Positions 1 to 9,255 of a stretch of 64,000 bases of DNA are shown here, piece after piece (the first letter of the stretch is position 1; each line of letters opens with the position of its first letter). The stretch is from Euzebyella saccharophila (lineage in GTDB: Bacteria; Bacteroidota; Bacteroidia; Flavobacteriales; Flavobacteriaceae): assembly GCF_014855495.1 (NCBI RefSeq), contig NZ_JACYFJ010000002.1:124001-188000 (forward strand), given 5' to 3'. The notes beneath the pieces were generated by a model. It saw only the letters and a program-made list of their open reading frames with translations, did not search any database and was not told the DNA's origin. The position numbers were made by a program, and so were the translations under genes.

Positions 1-610
1 TCTTGATACTTGGAAAGCGCTGTAAATGCGTATGAAGGGCATCGGGCAGGTATTCAAATTGAAACTGGGAGAAATCGGAAAGGTTTTCCAAGCGAATGGG
101 ATTATCACTGCAATACAATTGCCAAACATAATCCGCATACTCAATATCATCCTGTGTAAGTTCAATTTTATTATTGTAAAGTTCCAATAGCTTTTCATCG
201 CCAAGCTCCCCTAAACCATAATATTTACCGGAATTGTCCTCTTTTCCGCTACAGACCAAATATACTTGGGCATATTTTCGGTTGGCCTTTAACCAACTTA
301 ATACCGCAATCATGTTAATTTGACAAAAAAGATCGTACTCAAACCAGAGTACGATCTCATCTTGTTGTTTGTGGTTGCAAAGAGAACGGTATTCTTTTAA
401 TGTTTTTTCAATGAACCAAGATTTTGAAACTTTGTAATTTTTATTTAGGAATTCAAAGCGGGTTTTCCAGAAGGATTCGCTTCCAACGTTGGTCAATGTC
501 TTGCCTTCACACAGCATTTCACGCCATGTAATAATATCTCCTTTTAACTTTAAGGATTTTAGTTTTTCCGTAAAGCTATCTCCATTGGTGATGTGTAAAA
601 GAGAACTCAT
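1..610 (-). CDS. DUF1835 domain protein (C-terminus beyond left edge)
   Basis: The reverse strand is open from an ATG at 610 to the left edge with no stop, giving about 203 residues. It opens MSSLLHITNGDSFTEKL and continues with GDIITWREMLCEGKT, the typical start of DUF1835 proteins: a short beta strand, then NGD and WREML motifs. The family is cytoplasmic and of unknown biochemical role. The DUF3658-like C-terminus often seen in the family would lie outside the window. The next gene downstream on the right is on the same strand, about 120 nt away. The family assignment is firm; the function is not known. Confidence 0.75.
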   Translation of the reverse strand, partial: MSSLLHITNGDSFTEKLKSLKLKGDIITWREMLCEGKTLTNVGSESFWKTRFEFLNKNYKVSKSWFIEKTLKEYRSLCNHKQQDEIVLWFEYDLFCQINMIAVLSWLKANRKYAQVYLVCSGKEDNSGKYYGLGELGDEKLLELYNNKIELTQDDIEYADYVWQLYCSDNPIRLENLSDFSQFQFEYLPDALHTHLQRFPSIK

Positions 611-730
611 GAATTTTTGGTGGATTAGGGTTTGACGATTAAAAGTACTATTTAATCGAAAAAAACAAAAAATAATTAACAGAAATCACTAATCGCTGTC
701 GTTTGTAACGTCAAAAATGAGGTAACGTAA

Positions 731-1060
731 TTAACCTCCTACGCGTTTAACAGAAAAACCTTTTTCTTTAAGGATTTCCATGATCTTATCGCGGTAATCT
801 CCTTGAATAATGATTTGCTCATTCTTAAAACTACCGCCCACACTTAATCTGGTCTTTATTTCCTTGGCCAATTTCTTAAAGTCGCTATCGGCACCGTTGT
901 ACCCTTCCAAAATGGTAATTGGTTTTCCCTTACGTTTTTCGTACTTACAGATAATGGGGTCATCTTGCAACCACACATCGCTTTTCTCCTGCGCTGTTGG
1001 TTCTTCTTCCGGCGGTTCGTGATCTGGAAAAAGGTTTTTTAATTGGTCTTTCAAATCCAT
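731..1060 (-). CDS. SUI1/eIF1-family translation initiation factor (YciH-like)
   Basis: This 109-residue protein has a flexible acidic N-terminus (residues 10-30, EPPEEEPTAQE) followed by a SUI1 domain. The domain shows KGKPITILEGYNG (44-56), LAKEIKTRLSVGGSFKN (64-80) and a C-terminal QGDYRDKIMEILKEKGF that match bacterial YciH/eIF1 proteins. These bind the small ribosomal subunit and may tune start-codon selection; the cellular role in bacteria is poorly established. The stop of the oxygenase gene upstream lies only 7 nt from this start, so the two are probably co-transcribed. Length is normal for the family. Confidence 0.9.
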   Translation of the reverse strand: MDLKDQLKNLFPDHEPPEEEPTAQEKSDVWLQDDPIICKYEKRKGKPITILEGYNGADSDFKKLAKEIKTRLSVGGSFKNEQIIIQGDYRDKIMEILKEKGFSVKRVGG

Positions 1061-1067
1061 AAGAATA

Positions 1068-2018
1068 CTATCCTTTAATCAATCCCAATTCAATCAAGCG
1101 TTCGTGTAGAAATTCTCCAGCAGTGATATCCTCAAATTGTTTTGGGTTATCTTCATCAATACAATTGTCCAAGCAGTTTAACGGCATCTCACTAATGGGA
1201 TGCATAAAAAACGGAATGGAATATCGGGAAGTGCCCCAAAGCTCCTTGGGCGGGTTGACCACCTGGTGAATGGTGGATTTTAACTTGTTATTGGAAAGTC
1301 TAGATAACATATCGCCCACATTGATCATTAACTGGTCCGGCCTGGCAATGGCGTCTACCCATTCGCCTTCATGGTTTTGAACCTGTAGCCCTCTGCCATG
1401 AGCACCCATTAATAAAGTAATAAGGTTAATGTCGCCATGAGCGGCCGCTCTTACCGCATTTTTAGGTTCTGTGGTGATAGGTGGGTAATGTATGGGACGA
1501 AGAATAGAATTTCCATTTTTGATATACGAATCAAAATAGGTTTCTTCTAAATCCAAATGAAGCGCCAGTGCCCGTAAAACGTATTGGGCCGTTTTTTCCA
1601 ACATCTGGTAGGTTTCCTTCCCCACTTTATTGAATTCCGGTAATTCAGAGACCATCACATTGTCTGGATATTCTTCTTTTAGTTTCGGATTGTCCTCTAC
1701 ATACTGCCCAAAGTGCCAGAATTCCTTTAAATCCCCTTCTTTTCTACCTTTGGCGTGTTCCTTCCCAAAAGAGGTGTAGCCTCTTTGTCCGCCTATACCC
1801 TCAATTTCATATTTGTCCTTGGTTTCTTGCGGAAGGTCAAAAAATTTCTTGATTTCCGAATACAGGTTCTCAACCAACTCATCGGATAAAAAATGCCCGC
1901 TTAGGGCCACGAAACCTATATTTTCAAAAGCTGACCCTATTTCCTTGATAAACTTCTCTTTTCTCTCCGGATTTCCTGAAACAAAATCCTGTAAATCTAC
2001 ACTGGGTATGGCACTCAT
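1068..2018 (-). CDS. 2-oxoglutarate/Fe(II)-dependent oxygenase, isopenicillin N synthase family
   Basis: The 316-residue protein has the DIOX_N region at the N-terminus and a double-stranded beta-helix core in the second half. The iron triad is visible as H194 and D196 (AAAHGDINL) and H251 (STIHQVVNP). The 2-oxoglutarate anchor is R265 and S267 (TSRYS). The closest known families are isopenicillin N synthase-like and gibberellin-oxidase-like bacterial proteins. The substrate cannot be read from the sequence. It precedes the SUI1 gene by 7 nt and is divergent from the E1 dehydrogenase gene. There is no biosynthetic partner next to it, so a role in hydroxylating a small molecule is inference. 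Confidence 0.88.
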   Translation of the reverse strand: MSAIPSVDLQDFVSGNPERKEKFIKEIGSAFENIGFVALSGHFLSDELVENLYSEIKKFFDLPQETKDKYEIEGIGGQRGYTSFGKEHAKGRKEGDLKEFWHFGQYVEDNPKLKEEYPDNVMVSELPEFNKVGKETYQMLEKTAQYVLRALALHLDLEETYFDSYIKNGNSILRPIHYPPITTEPKNAVRAAAHGDINLITLLMGAHGRGLQVQNHEGEWVDAIARPDQLMINVGDMLSRLSNNKLKSTIHQVVNPPKELWGTSRYSIPFFMHPISEMPLNCLDNCIDEDNPKQFEDITAGEFLHERLIELGLIKG

Positions 2019-2138
2019 AGCGATTAAATTTTAGTGGAGCAAAGGTACTAAATATTGTAAATAAACTGTGACAGGTAATTTTAGCCGTGATATTCCTTTT
2101 TTCTACATTTATATAAAATTAGAAGACGTAATTGCCAT

Positions 2139-4115
2139 ATGGAATTTAGCAAGGAGGGAATTAGTAATCAAATGTTGGGACTGCTGTATGAGCGCATGCT
2201 TAAACCTCGAATGGTGGAGGAGCGCATGTTGGTTCTGTTGCGGCAGGGGAAAGTGAGCAAGTGGTTCAGCGGAATTGGGCAAGAAGCTATTTCTGTGGGC
2301 GTTGCCAGTGCGCTTACCAATGAGGAGTACATCCTTCCTATGCATCGAAATTTAGGTGTATTTACCACGAGGGATATTCCCTTATTCCGATTGTTTGCCC
2401 AATGGCAGGGAAAGGCAAGTGGTTTCACAAAAGGCAGGGACCGAAGTTTTCATTTTGGAACCCAAGAATATAAGATCATTGGGATGATTTCCCATTTGGG
2501 TCCGCAAATGGGCGTAGCCAATGGAATTGCCTTGGGATATTTGCTTAAAGGAGAAAAAAAAGTGACGGCTGTTTTTACAGGTGACGGTGGCACCAGCGAG
2601 GGCGATTTTCATGAGGCCCTTAATGTAGCTTCCGTATGGAATTTACCGGTCATATTCTGTATTGAAAATAACGGGTACGGATTATCTACTCCGGTTAATG
2701 AGCAATATGCTTGCAAACGATTATCCGATAAGGGTATTGGCTACGGGATAGAATCGTATACGATTAAAGGGAACAATATTCTGGAAATTTACCGGAGAAT
2801 GAAGGACTTGGTGAAGTCTGTACGGAACAATCCAAGGCCCATCCTATTGGAGTTTGAGACTTTTAGAATGCGCGGACATGAAGAAGCGAGCGGTACTAAA
2901 TATGTACCCGAAGATTTACTTGAGTCCTGGGCGGAGAAAGACCCCATAGAAAATTATGAACGCTTTTTAATTGCAGAAGGACTCTTGACCAAAGTTACTG
3001 TTCAAAAAATACGGACCGGAATCGAGAAAGAAATTAGTCAACATTTGAATTTGGCTTTCGAGGAGGGATCGATAGAAGTGAATACTGAGAAGGAGTTGGC
3101 AGACGTGTATCATCCGTTTCAGCAAGAGGAAATGGAGCCTGCTACCAAAACGGAGAACATACGTTTTGTAGATGCTGTTTCTGCCGGACTTAAGGAGTTG
3201 ATGAAAAGGCATGATAATTTGGTGATCATGGGTCAGGATATTGCCGAATATGGTGGGGTTTTTAAAGTTACGGAGGATTTCGTAACCGAATTTGGTAAGG
3301 AAAGGGTGCGCAACACTCCTATTTGTGAGTCCGGAATTATTGAAGCTGCCATGGGCCTGTCCATTAATGGGATGAAAGCGGTGGTGGAAATGCAGTTTGC
3401 AGATTTTGTCTCTTCCGGCTTTAATCCGGTAGTAAATTATTTGGCAAAATCTCACTATCGATGGGGCGAACCGGCTGATGTGGTCATCCGCATGCCCTGC
3501 GGAGGCGATGTGGGTGCGGGTCCTTTTCACTCACAGACCAACGAAGCTTGGTTTACCAAGACTGCGGGTTTAAAGGTAGTGTACCCTGCTTTTCCCGCAG
3601 ATGCCAAAGGCTTGTTGTCCACGGCCATAAACGACCCTAACCCAGTGCTGTTTTTTGAGCATAAGGCCCTATACCGTAGTGTGTATCAACAGGTGCCGGA
3701 AGGTTATTATACGTTGCCCTTTGGCAAGGCGGCCTTATTGAAGGAGGGGGCGGAGGTAACTATTGTATCCTACGGGGCGGGAGTGCATTGGGCTTTAAAA
3801 ACTTTGGAAGAGAATCCTGGTATAGACGCGGACCTGATCGATTTGCGCACTTTGATGCCTCTGGATATGGAATCTATTTATTCATCCGTAGAAAAGACGG
3901 GAAAACTCATCATTCTGCAAGAGGACACTATTTTTGGGGGGATTGCCAGTGATATTTCGGCCATGGTCTCGGAAAACCGATTCGAATTTCTAGACGCTCC
4001 CATTAAAAGAGTGGCCAGTTTACAAACTCCCATACCTTTTGCAAAATCTCTGGAAGACAATTACTTACCTAAAAACCGATTTCTTGAAGAACTTCTTAAA
4101 CTTGCGGCTTACTAG
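2139..4115 (+). CDS. 2-oxoisovalerate (branched-chain) dehydrogenase E1, alpha/beta fusion
   Basis: One 658-residue chain carries both E1 subunits. The alpha part (about 1-320) has the thiamine diphosphate motif GDGGTSEGDFHEAL (148-161) ending in ENN (176-178). The beta part (about 345-658) opens with FVDAVSAGLKELM and contains GQDIAEYGGVFK and ICESGIIEAAMG. E1 decarboxylates branched-chain 2-oxoacids and transfers the acyl group to lipoylated E2. In this phylum the product feeds branched fatty-acid primers as well as catabolism. E2 and E3 are not in the window, so E1 acts with partners encoded elsewhere. The fused form is common in Bacteroidota. Confidence 0.92.
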   Translation: MEFSKEGISNQMLGLLYERMLKPRMVEERMLVLLRQGKVSKWFSGIGQEAISVGVASALTNEEYILPMHRNLGVFTTRDIPLFRLFAQWQGKASGFTKGRDRSFHFGTQEYKIIGMISHLGPQMGVANGIALGYLLKGEKKVTAVFTGDGGTSEGDFHEALNVASVWNLPVIFCIENNGYGLSTPVNEQYACKRLSDKGIGYGIESYTIKGNNILEIYRRMKDLVKSVRNNPRPILLEFETFRMRGHEEASGTKYVPEDLLESWAEKDPIENYERFLIAEGLLTKVTVQKIRTGIEKEISQHLNLAFEEGSIEVNTEKELADVYHPFQQEEMEPATKTENIRFVDAVSAGLKELMKRHDNLVIMGQDIAEYGGVFKVTEDFVTEFGKERVRNTPICESGIIEAAMGLSINGMKAVVEMQFADFVSSGFNPVVNYLAKSHYRWGEPADVVIRMPCGGDVGAGPFHSQTNEAWFTKTAGLKVVYPAFPADAKGLLSTAINDPNPVLFFEHKALYRSVYQQVPEGYYTLPFGKAALLKEGAEVTIVSYGAGVHWALKTLEENPGIDADLIDLRTLMPLDMESIYSSVEKTGKLIILQEDTIFGGIASDISAMVSENRFEFLDAPIKRVASLQTPIPFAKSLEDNYLPKNRFLEELLKLAAY

Positions 4116-4229
4116 CAATTGAGCAAATATCTTATTTTTTAACATTCAGGTTTGCAGATTTATAGCTGCATCTTGCCATCATCTTAACGAGAGATTAACG
4201 AATACCACGCAACAAATGGCATTCTACTC

Positions 4230-4241
4230 TCGTATATACGA
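4230..4241. promoter_or_regulatory. 12-bp perfect palindrome upstream of the lipocalin-like gene
   Basis: TCGTATATACGA reads the same on both strands and ends 18 nt before the ATG at 4260. It could be a regulator site, or a chance AT-rich palindrome at the transcription start. No confident -7 box was recognised next to it. Confidence 0.25.
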
Positions 4242-4259
4242 TAACTAAAAACTAAATTT

Positions 4260-4739
4260 ATGATGAAGAACAGCATTGTGCTGGGCGCACTATTTTTAAT
4301 GTTGGCCTCCTGCTCCCTAAGCAAAGAAATTAGGGAACAAAGAGATACCATAAACGGTACTTGGATTTTGCAGGATGTTTCCTTTGAACAAGAAGGTGAC
4401 TTTAAGGCAAAATTGTTCAATGATGCGGATGCCTTCTGTTTTGAGGGTAGTTCGTGGTACTTTTTTGAAAACAACAGTACGGGAAGCTATACCATTAATG
4501 GAAATTCTGGAGCCTGCCCAACGGGAACCCGAAATATTCGTTGGTCCGTTCAGGAAGACCCTTCCGGGGCCAATAGATTACAGTTCAAATACATTGACGA
4601 AAAGAAAAATGACCTTTATGGGCGTACCGGTTATGGTATGGATATCGTTTCTTTATCAAGTGGCAGTATGACCTTAAAATCCAATGTGAACGCCAATGGC
4701 GAAATGGTTTCTGTCATTTATTCTTTCAACAAACAATAA
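4260..4739 (+). CDS. lipocalin-like lipoprotein
   Basis: The 159-residue protein has a lipoprotein signal ending LMLASCS, with the lipidated cysteine at residue 18. The mature part contains INGTWILQDVSFEQ (34-47), the GxW pattern that opens bacterial lipocalin-like domains, followed by alternating strands consistent with a small beta barrel. No enzyme motif is visible. The stop is 13 nt before the OmpA-family gene, so both probably form one envelope transcript ending at the terminator near 5479. The ligand is unknown. Confidence 0.75.
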   Translation: MMKNSIVLGALFLMLASCSLSKEIREQRDTINGTWILQDVSFEQEGDFKAKLFNDADAFCFEGSSWYFFENNSTGSYTINGNSGACPTGTRNIRWSVQEDPSGANRLQFKYIDEKKNDLYGRTGYGMDIVSLSSGSMTLKSNVNANGEMVSVIYSFNKQ

Positions 4740-4752
4740 AATCAGATAATAG

Positions 4753-5448
4753 ATGAAAAAGATTGCAATAAAATCAATTTATATATTCATGGCCATATCC
4801 ATGGTCGTAGGTTGTAAAACTGTCCAGAACGCCAATAATAAGCAGAAAGGGGCTGTCATTGGTGCCGGAAGTGGTGCCGCTATTGGCGGTGTTATTGGAA
4901 ATAACGTCGGTAGCGGCAACAATACCGTTCTCGGAGCCATTTTAGGGGCTGCCGTTGGTGGTGTTGCTGGAGGTTATATAGGTGACCGAATGGATAGACA
5001 GGCCGAGCGTATTGAAGAAGAAATTCCTGGAGCGAAAGTTACCCGAGTAGGCGAAGGAATTAACGTTACCTTCAATGAGGATGCAGGCGTCTATTTTGAT
5101 ACGAACAAATCTGAAGTAAAGGGAACATCTGTAACTACCTTGAACAGTTTGGCCGAAATTTTAAAGGAATATCCTAAATCCAATGTGTTGGTGGAAGGAC
5201 ATACAGATAGTGCCGGACCGGACGATTATAATATGACCCTTTCAAAATCGAGGGCAACTTCGGTGAGCAATTATTTGAAATCCCAGGGAATTGATGCGAG
5301 TAGATTGACCACCAAGTGGTATGGAGAAAATCAGCCCGTAGCCGATAACGAAACCAAAGAAGGTAAAGCTAAAAACAGACGTGTGGAATTGGCCATTGTG
5401 GCTAGTGAGGCACTCAAACAAGAAGCTAAGCAGCAAGTAAAAGGATAA
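4753..5448 (+). CDS. OmpA-family lipoprotein with glycine-zipper segment
   Basis: The 231-residue protein has a lipoprotein signal with cysteine 21 (SMVVGCKTV). A glycine-zipper stretch follows (about 34-80, rich in GAxxGAAIGGVIGN-type repeats). The C-terminal OmpA domain (about 110-225) shows VYFDTNKSEVK, VLVEGHTDSAGPDDYN, LSKSRATSVSNYL and NRRVELAI. This domain binds peptidoglycan diaminopimelate, so the protein should link the outer membrane to the wall. It lies in one unit with the lipocalin-like lipoprotein and is followed by a strong terminator. Confidence 0.92.
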   Translation: MKKIAIKSIYIFMAISMVVGCKTVQNANNKQKGAVIGAGSGAAIGGVIGNNVGSGNNTVLGAILGAAVGGVAGGYIGDRMDRQAERIEEEIPGAKVTRVGEGINVTFNEDAGVYFDTNKSEVKGTSVTTLNSLAEILKEYPKSNVLVEGHTDSAGPDDYNMTLSKSRATSVSNYLKSQGIDASRLTTKWYGENQPVADNETKEGKAKNRRVELAIVASEALKQEAKQQVKG

Positions 5449-5478
5449 AGGAATTTTGAAAAAGAGAAATTCAACCAT

Positions 5479-5516
5479 GAATCCCGTTCAGTTTTTTGAT
5501 CGGGATTCTTTTTTTT
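5479..5516 (+). terminator. Rho-independent terminator after the OmpA gene
   Basis: GAATCCCG (5479-5486) pairs perfectly with CGGGATTC (5501-5508), with an inner TCA/TGA pairing, and is followed by a run of T to 5516. It closes the lipocalin-OmpA unit. It overlaps the longest reading frame of the next gene (TTG at 5496), which argues for a later start there. Confidence 0.85.
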
Positions 5517-5534
5517 AATGTGTATCTTCCAAAA

Positions 5535-6662
5535 GTGAAACACGATTATGATGTGGTAGTGGTGGGCGGTGGTCTTGCGGGACTCACAGCCGCCATTCAT
5601 TTAAGTTTAGAAGGGGTTTCTGTCTTGGTATTGGAGAAAAATACCTATCCGCATCACAAAGTATGCGGGGAATATGTTTCCAATGAGGTGCTTCCCTACC
5701 TTCAAAAATTGGGAGTTTCATTGCAAGGAGCCGGTGCACCAGCTATTTCAAAATTTCAATTGAGCCAAGTGAATGGTAAGGTATTGGAGGCCGAATTGCC
5801 CTTAGGCGGATTTGGGGTTAGTCGCTATGCTTTTGATGAACTGTTGTACAAAAGAGCTTTGGAGGTTGGGGTAGAAATTCAATTCGAGAAAGTTACGGGT
5901 ATTTTATTCAAAGAATCTAGTTTTGAGGTAGTTATATCGAATGGTGAAAAATTTACTTCAAGGGTGGTCTTGGGTGCTTACGGAAAGCGTAGTACTTTGG
6001 ATAAGAAGTTGAATCGCGATTTTATTACTGAAAAATCGGCATGGGTAGCGGTCAAAAATCATTATAAATGGGATGTCTTTCCCGATGACGTAGTGGCCCT
6101 GCATAATTTTCATGGAGGGTATGGCGGACTATCCAAAACGGAGTCCGGAGAGGTCAATTTTTGCTATATGGCGCATTACCATAGTTTTCAGAAGTTTAGG
6201 AAGGTAGAAGATTTTAATGAGCAAATCATTGCTAAGAACAAATTTTTAAAAGTCTTTTTGCAAGAAGCAGAACCCGTTTTTGAGCAACCGTTGACCATTG
6301 CACAAATTTCATTCAGGCCAAAGAAAGCCGTTGAAGACCATGTGTTGATGATCGGTGATACTGCAGGACTCATACACCCTCTTTGTGGTAATGGAATGGC
6401 AATGGCCATACACAGTGCAAAAATTGCTTCGGAACTGGTAGTGCCCTATTTAAAATCCGGGCAAGAAAATAGAAGTCGGTTGGAAAAAAATTACCAACAG
6501 GAATGGAAAAGGGCATTTAAAACACGTTTGTATTGGGGCAGGCAATTACAGCGCATACTTCTAAGGCCTGCATTGTCCAATTCTATAATGTCGTTAGTGG
6601 GCAAAAGCCCCAAGCTTTTGAAAGCTACAATAGCTGCTACCCATGGTAAACCTCTTCTATAA
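5535..6662 (+). CDS. FAD-dependent oxidoreductase of the type III PKS operon
   Basis: This geranylgeranyl-reductase/aromatic-hydroxylase-type flavoprotein opens VKHDYDVVVVGGGLAGLTAA, an FAD Rossmann motif. It has a second FAD contact at LMIGDTAGLIHPLCGNGMAM near residue 280. The frame is open back to a TTG at 5496, but that lies inside the upstream terminator. GTG at 5535, or GTG at 5520, is the likelier start and gives 375 or 380 residues. The gene heads an operon with a methyltransferase and a type III PKS, the same three activities as Streptomyces SrsC/SrsB/SrsA. It may therefore hydroxylate or oxidise the aromatic ring of the polyketide; that role is inferred. Confidence 0.82.
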   Translation: MKHDYDVVVVGGGLAGLTAAIHLSLEGVSVLVLEKNTYPHHKVCGEYVSNEVLPYLQKLGVSLQGAGAPAISKFQLSQVNGKVLEAELPLGGFGVSRYAFDELLYKRALEVGVEIQFEKVTGILFKESSFEVVISNGEKFTSRVVLGAYGKRSTLDKKLNRDFITEKSAWVAVKNHYKWDVFPDDVVALHNFHGGYGGLSKTESGEVNFCYMAHYHSFQKFRKVEDFNEQIIAKNKFLKVFLQEAEPVFEQPLTIAQISFRPKKAVEDHVLMIGDTAGLIHPLCGNGMAMAIHSAKIASELVVPYLKSGQENRSRLEKNYQQEWKRAFKTRLYWGRQLQRILLRPALSNSIMSLVGKSPKLLKATIAATHGKPLL

Positions 6663-7387
6663 TGTTTGAGTTTGTAACTAGATACCAAGGATTGGAGTTG
6701 ATGGATGCTCCCGATGTGCCCAAAAAAGAGTTGGAGGCTACTTTTTCGGATATCAACCTGGTGAATCGCCTACTGGGGGGATTTAAGTCAACGTTACAGG
6801 TGCTAGATACTATATTTAAAAGAAATATGAGAGAATCATATACGATTTTAGATGTGGGTTGTGGTGATGGGGAAATGCTAAGAAGAGTGGTAAAGTGGGC
6901 AAGAGATCACAGTGTTCAGCTTAAATGTTACGGGGTAGATTTAAATCCGGTTAGCTTGGAACTAGCGCAAGAGAAATCCCGTTCTTACCCAGAGATTACC
7001 TATTTAAACCGGAACGTTAATGATTGGGATGCTAACGATATGCCCGTAGATATAATTTTGTGCACACTAACGCTTCACCATATAGAAGATGCGCAACAAA
7101 AGCAATTCTTGAACACGCTTCAGGAATTGTCACGTAGGGCGGTAATCATCAATGATTTGCAAAGAAGTAAGCTTGCCTATGTGTTATTTGGTTGGTTTAG
7201 CACTATTTTTATGAAGACGAAGATGGCCAAGCATGATGGAAAGGTATCCATTAGGAGAGGTTTTGTTAAGCAGGATTTAAGGAAACTTGCGGAATCGCTG
7301 CCTCAAGCAAATCATGCCATTAGCTGGCAATGGGCCTTTAGATATATTTGGGTCATAAGGCCTAAAAGAAACGTATACGATTTATGA
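6662..7387 (+). CDS. SAM-dependent methyltransferase of the type III PKS operon
   Basis: The 241-residue protein has a class I methyltransferase core. Motif I is ILDVGCGDGEML (62-73), an acidic strand-2 end is YGVDLNP, and CTLTLHHIEDAQQ forms the post-I region. Its ATG overlaps the stop of the flavoprotein gene by one base, and its own stop overlaps the PKS start by 4 nt (ATGA), so translation is coupled. By analogy with SrsB-type enzymes it probably O- or C-methylates the phenolic product. The C-terminal half is basic (MKTKMAKHDGKVSIRRGF). The exact methyl acceptor is not evident. Confidence 0.85.
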   Translation: MFEFVTRYQGLELMDAPDVPKKELEATFSDINLVNRLLGGFKSTLQVLDTIFKRNMRESYTILDVGCGDGEMLRRVVKWARDHSVQLKCYGVDLNPVSLELAQEKSRSYPEITYLNRNVNDWDANDMPVDIILCTLTLHHIEDAQQKQFLNTLQELSRRAVIINDLQRSKLAYVLFGWFSTIFMKTKMAKHDGKVSIRRGFVKQDLRKLAESLPQANHAISWQWAFRYIWVIRPKRNVYDL

Positions 7388-8439
7388 ATGAAGTAAGGGT
7401 TGCCGGGGTTTCTAAGGAACTTCCGGAGTATAGCCGAAATACAAAAGATATTATCCCCTTAGTCGAATCCTGGCTTCAAGGTCAAGACGAGCGGTTTAGG
7501 CGAAAAGTGATTAAAATTTTTGAGGGAGCAGCGGTAGATACCCGCTACAGTATCATGAGTCCCGATGAGGTTTTTACCGCCACTTCTTTTGAGGAAAAGA
7601 ATGCTATTTACGTTAGGGAAAGTAAAAAACTGGGTACTGAGGTGCTTAGAAAAGCCTTGCTTCAACAAGAATGGGAGGCTTCTTCTTTGGATTATATCAT
7701 TACCGTTAGCTGTACGGGAATTATGATTCCTTCCTTGGACGCCTTTTTAATTGAAGCGTTGGGGCTTCGCCAGGATGTGGTGCGCCTTCCGGTTACGGAG
7801 ATGGGCTGCGCGGCAGGAGTATCGGGTATGATATACGCCTATAACTTTCTCAAATCAAACCCTGGAAAGCGAGTTGCCGTGGTAGCGGTAGAAAGTCCAA
7901 CGGCAACCTTTCAGCTGAATGATTTTTCCATGGCCAATATGGTTAGCGCTGCTATTTTTGGGGATGGGGCGGCCTGTGTTTTATTGTCCTCAGAAGAAAA
8001 TGCCTCCGGGCCCAAAATTCTGGGGGCTGAAATGTACCATTTTGAAAATGCCACCCATATGATGGGTTTTGATCTCACCAATGGCGGATTAAAAATGGTA
8101 TTGGATATTGAAGTGCCCCATGTTATCCAGGAGCACTTTCCAAAAATCATTCATCCGTTTTTGGAGAAATTTGGGTCTAATATCAAAAAAGTGAATCACT
8201 TTATTTTTCATCCGGGAGGAAAGAAAATAGTGCAGACCGTAGAACAATTATTTGGGGAAATGGACAAAAATGTGGACGATACGAAAGAGGTTTTGCGGCA
8301 ATTTGGTAATATGAGCAGTGCAACGGTGCTTTACGTATTGGAGCGTTTTATGCAGCGCAATTTGAAACAAGGGGAGCAAGGGTTAATGCTGAGTTTTGGT
8401 CCGGGATTCTCGGGACAAAGAATATTGTTGGAATGGTAA
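7384..8439 (+). CDS. type III polyketide synthase (chalcone/stilbene synthase family)
   Basis: The 351-residue length is normal for a type III PKS. The triad is complete: C142 (EMGCAAGVSG), H276 (FIFHPGGKK) and N309 (GNMSSATVLY), and GFGPGFSG-type residues close the chain (SFGPGFSGQ). The family condenses an acyl starter with malonyl-CoA and cyclises it to resorcinols, phloroglucinols or pyrones. It lies in the middle of an operon that includes fatty-acid-type enzymes and an ACP, so a long acyl chain delivered from the ACP is a reasonable starter. Product class is inference; enzyme identity is firm. Confidence 0.95.
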   Translation: MNEVRVAGVSKELPEYSRNTKDIIPLVESWLQGQDERFRRKVIKIFEGAAVDTRYSIMSPDEVFTATSFEEKNAIYVRESKKLGTEVLRKALLQQEWEASSLDYIITVSCTGIMIPSLDAFLIEALGLRQDVVRLPVTEMGCAAGVSGMIYAYNFLKSNPGKRVAVVAVESPTATFQLNDFSMANMVSAAIFGDGAACVLLSSEENASGPKILGAEMYHFENATHMMGFDLTNGGLKMVLDIEVPHVIQEHFPKIIHPFLEKFGSNIKKVNHFIFHPGGKKIVQTVEQLFGEMDKNVDDTKEVLRQFGNMSSATVLYVLERFMQRNLKQGEQGLMLSFGPGFSGQRILLEW

Positions 8440-8453
8440 ATGCCTCATAAGTC

Positions 8454-9245
8454 ATGAAGAATCTAACAAAAAAACAATGGGCGCTTATTCTAGGTGGTAG
8501 TAGTGGATTGGGCTTGGCTACAGCAAAAAAACTGGCCGCGAACGGCTATTCCATTTTTATTATTCATAGAGATAGGAGAGCTGATTTAGAAGAGGTTAAA
8601 TTTAATTTTCAAGAAATTACTTCAAGTGGTGTGGATTTGGTTTCGTACAATGTAGATTTGGTTAAAACGGATAAACGTCAGCAGGTGCTAAAGGAAATCA
8701 AAACTAAATTAGGAGCCCAAGGAAAATTAAAAGTATTGGTTCATAGTATTGCCAAAGGAAATTTAAAACCTATGAACTCCCAAACCGAAAAGGAACTGGA
8801 GAATGTAGATTTCCAAATAACCCTTAATGCCATGGCTATTAGTTTGTACGATTGGACAAAGGATTTAATAAAGGTAGATTTGTTTTCAAAAGATGCTCGA
8901 ATCATTTCCTTTACTAGCGAAGGAAATTCTAGGGCCTGGGAAGGCTATGCGGCCGTTTCGGCAGCAAAGGCCACCTTGGAGTCCTTAACTAGAAATATGG
9001 CGTTGGAGTTTGCTTCTTTAGGATTAAAGGTGAACTGTATACAGGCTGGGGTTACCGAAACCAAATCCTTTAAAATGATACCTGGTCATAAACGTATTAA
9101 GGAAAATGCCCTACAACGGAATCCCCAAGGTCGGCTAACTTCTCCTGAGGACGTGGCCAATGTGGTGTATCTTTTAACTACCCCGGAGGCCCAATGGATA
9201 ACGGGATCTGTTATCAAGGTGGATGGGGGCGAAAGTCTACGATAA
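8454..9245 (+). CDS. SDR oxidoreductase, FabL-like enoyl-ACP reductase
   Basis: The 263-residue short-chain dehydrogenase has the cofactor motif LGGSSGLGLATAKKL (13-27). It has VLVHSIAKGNLKPM (95-108), resembling the HSIA motif of FabI/FabL enoyl reductases. The active-site spacing is Y165 then K172 (Y-x6-K), as in enoyl-ACP reductases, not the Y-x3-K of ketoreductases. The C-terminal ending VIKVDGGESL is typical of the superfamily. It probably performs the final reduction on ACP-bound acyl chains for the PKS starter. No separate ketoreductase is present in the operon, so this step may be borrowed from housekeeping FabG. Confidence 0.85.
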   Translation: MKNLTKKQWALILGGSSGLGLATAKKLAANGYSIFIIHRDRRADLEEVKFNFQEITSSGVDLVSYNVDLVKTDKRQQVLKEIKTKLGAQGKLKVLVHSIAKGNLKPMNSQTEKELENVDFQITLNAMAISLYDWTKDLIKVDLFSKDARIISFTSEGNSRAWEGYAAVSAAKATLESLTRNMALEFASLGLKVNCIQAGVTETKSFKMIPGHKRIKENALQRNPQGRLTSPEDVANVVYLLTTPEAQWITGSVIKVDGGESLR

Positions 9246-9255
9246 ATTATCTTTT

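Noticed and set aside
2168-3530. Antisense reading frames of 76-187 codons over the E1 gene
   Set aside because: The forward frame has complete E1 motifs; the reverse frames show no family sequence and are coding shadows.
5496-5534. TTG at 5496 as the start of the PKS-operon flavoprotein
   Set aside because: It lies within the hairpin of the upstream OmpA terminator; GTG 5520 or 5535, just before the FAD motif, is more credible.
9223-9255. ATG at 9223 for the FabZ-like gene
   Set aside because: It lies within the end of the SDR gene and the added residues do not resemble FabZ N-termini.
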